A stretch of DNA of 64,000 nt, taken from assembly GCF_032854445.1 (NCBI RefSeq), contig NC_088298.1:3096160-3160159 (forward strand), written 5' to 3'. The translations under genes and the position numbers were made by a program. The DNA comes from Liolophura sinensis. Its lineage: Eukaryota; Mollusca; Polyplacophora; Chitonida; Chitonidae. Under the pieces are notes generated by a model. The model was not told the origin of the DNA. It did no database searches and saw only the letters and a program-made list of their open reading frames with translations. Shown here one piece after another: positions 62,402-64,000 of the stretch (positions are counted from its first letter, which is position 1; each line of letters starts with the position of its first letter).

Positions 62402-63669
62402 ATTTCTATGATATTCTGAATTCAGCGTAGCACACCACGTTAATGGTTTCCGGCAGTGGTTTGGCAAACCGCATCTCCAGGCGCAAATCCCCTTTTTGTA
62501 CCAGGTTCAGTTGGTGGTCATCGTGGAGGCTAGGGGTCAAGTCGAAACAAAAGAGCGTGTGGCCTTCGGCGAATGTGGTGCGCTTGATATTGTTTCCCTC
62601 GTCGTGGAACGCTTTCCCCGTGTGGGTAGAGGTTCATGTACGTGCGGATGAAATTCTCGTTCTCAAAGTCGGGTGTCAGGGGCTTGGTTGGAATCTGACA
62701 ACCGCCAACGTACAAGGCGACGAAGTTTGTGTAGTAGTGTCGGAAATGAAACGGGTTTTTAGTGTAGTCCCCGTCAAAAGCCTTGTTGCTCACACACCCC
62801 ACCACTAAACGTGTCGGTAAGCTGCCCAGAAAGAGGTTTTGTTCATTGATGAGGGTGTGACCTCTAGGGACAGAGAAATACTTGGTCAGCACGCGGCGGA
62901 TTGGGTACTTGGCAGGAGCTTTGGCCAAGGCTTTCAAATGCCCCAGTTGTACACCGCTGGTGATTTTCACTTTGTGCACAAAGATCAAGACCTCCTCCAA
63001 GCGAGTCTTGTAGCCGGGAGTGGCTTCATCCGACATTAAAGCAAACGAATCCTTAGCCGGGGTGAGACGGATGCGGACAGTGACGTTGTTAAGCAGGTGT
63101 CGGTGTTGTAGGAACATGTCACAATGCAGGCGACCCAGCATGTCAACCGACCGACTTTCAGCCGTGCACTCCAGCCGATCGACAAACCCATCGTTGGTGT
63201 CAGTCATCGTGTCAAACTTTCCTGGGGTGTCCGCATACCACAAGGCAGCAGACAGCTGGCTCTTTTTAGCCTCTTTACCGTAAGACAACAATGTCTCCAA
63301 GTAAGCCCGGTATGGGTACATGTTGGTGGACGGCGTGATGAGTTTATCGTTCAGGGAGACGTCGACCTGTCGCCACATGGATTGTATCCACAGGTTAGTC
63401 TGAGCCACCTTCTTGTCAGCCGCCACAGCCGTCCCGTCCCTGTTGAGGATTTTTGCTTTCACGTACAGCATGGTGTTGGCCAAGGCCAAGTAAGTGTCTG
63501 CGTCAGCGTTGGTGATGACAAATTCCACAGGTCCCACATCACTCAGGCTGGCGATGGGGCTGTAAGCATCGCAGCGGCCTTCTCGAACGCTGGTGTCGGT
63601 CGGGGGTAAGGTCCACAAATCAAACTCACTGCTGACGGACGGGCAGCACTCGGGGTGGGGAAGAGCCAT
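62402..63669 (-). pseudogene. Capsid-like protein of the Polinton (F54H12.2-like family), frameshifted near the end
   Basis: ATG at 63669; the frame is open to 62530 (379 codons). Family features include the N-terminal segment SEFDLWTLPPTDTSVREGRC, then PVEFVITNADADTYLALANT, ILNRDGTAVAADKKVAQTNL, QVDVSLNDKLITPSTNMYPY and RAYLETLLSYGKEAKKSQLS. Towards the end come GHLKALAKAPAKYPIRRVLT and FENENFIRTYMNLYP. Around 62605-62635 the frame changes; family-like residues continue in another frame to a stop near 62402, so one or two bases have been lost or gained. Proteins of this type are annotated as F54H12.2-like in many invertebrates. I take it for the jelly-roll major capsid (hexon-like) protein, but it could be another virion protein. 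Confidence 0.72.
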
Positions 63670-63694
63670 GGCTTGTGTATGTGCGCGTGTGTGT

Positions 63695-64000
63695 TTAGCT
63701 GAAAATATCCGGTGGATTCAGGGCATTCGATGTGGCTCGAGCTTTGATGTGTCTTCTTCTGGGCTTGACGGCACGTCTTTTAAGTCCCACGTGTCGGTGA
63801 CGAGTGGGCGTGACGCGCGGTGTCTTCCGTTTTATAGGCTCACCCAGTAACCGCTGTCGGGCGTAGCGACTAGCTTTGACCAGCAGCTGTTTTCCAGTCG
63901 CCAAACCGCGTCGTTTCAAAGCCTGTTGTGGTGACACGCCCCCACTCAGCACGTCCCCCACGACTTGCAGTCCGGTTCGTAACGCCGTTTTGCCCAGTGC
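63695..64000 (-). CDS. Small basic virion-like protein, cut by the window edge
   Basis: The frame is open from the right window edge to a stop at 63695; the beginning lies outside. Visible residues include LSGGVSPQQALKRRGLATGK, LLVKASRYARQRLLGEPIKR and a very basic stretch of Arg/Lys/His (VTPTRHRHVGLKRRAVKPRR). Its place directly upstream of the capsid-like gene (25 bp between) and its composition suggest an adenovirus pX/pVII-like core or a minor capsid-associated protein. The assignment is inference; the frame and composition are what is seen. Confidence 0.6.
   Translation of the reverse strand, partial: ALGKTALRTGLQVVGDVLSGGVSPQQALKRRGLATGKQLLVKASRYARQRLLGEPIKRKTPRVTPTRHRHVGLKRRAVKPRRRHIKARATSNALNPPDIFS

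Overview
The window looks like genomic DNA from a marine mollusc, probably a bivalve, with gastropod as the alternative. Coding frames are interrupted by GT-AG introns. The sequence is AT-rich, and a tRNA-headed SINE is present whose 3' end reads acggcgtaaaacaccaatca, a tail I associate with V-SINE-type elements widespread in molluscs. There is no bacterial-style operon, no rRNA gene and no convincing ordinary host gene. The window is essentially a nest of transposable elements plus one large endogenous virus-like element (Polinton/Maverick type) at the right end.

Region 1 (1-17560): a 5'-truncated LINE on the plus strand, one possible host exon (2138-2494), a ~1.6-kb minisatellite of 60/63-bp units, SINE copies, a small palindromic repeat family, decayed LINE fragments in both orientations, a pair of ~455-bp direct repeats bracketing 2.4 kb of non-coding DNA, a pogo/Tigger-like transposase pseudogene and a mariner fragment.

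Region 2 (17561-51180): an array of copies of one LINE family, mostly on the minus strand. The family has ORF1 with three CCHC knuckles, and ORF2 with APE endonuclease, RT, RNase H and a C-terminal zinc motif. The array is arranged as a tandem duplication, [LINE - KDZ transposon remnant - LINE] twice. The first copy carries a complete PIF/Harbinger transposon (21159-24861) inside the LINE ORF1. The second carries a complete 5.9-kb LINE (40027-45911) flanked by a 12-bp target-site duplication. In both cases the paralogous copy still shows the empty site, so the order of events can be read directly.

Region 3 (51181-53980): degraded unit fragments, a cluster of short motifs resembling CTCF cores, and otherwise featureless DNA.

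Region 4 (53981-64000): part of a Polinton/Maverick (adintovirus-like) element, cut off by the window edge. The minus strand carries an adenain-type protease, a capsid-like protein of the F54H12.2-like family (frameshifted), a small basic protein and a proline-rich ORF. The plus strand carries a C2H2 zinc-finger pseudogene and the N-terminal domain of the Polinton DNA polymerase B, without the polymerase domain. The striking feature is a 3' module repeated three times that looks like a replication-dependent histone mRNA 3' end: a GGCCCTTTTCAGGGCC-type stem-loop, followed in two of the copies by a purine-rich CCCGAAAGAG. Upstream blocks carry CCAAT, CRE and E2F-like motifs. This suggests the element ties, or once tied, its transcripts to host S phase. 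That reading is inference from sequence and is the most interesting hypothesis in the window.
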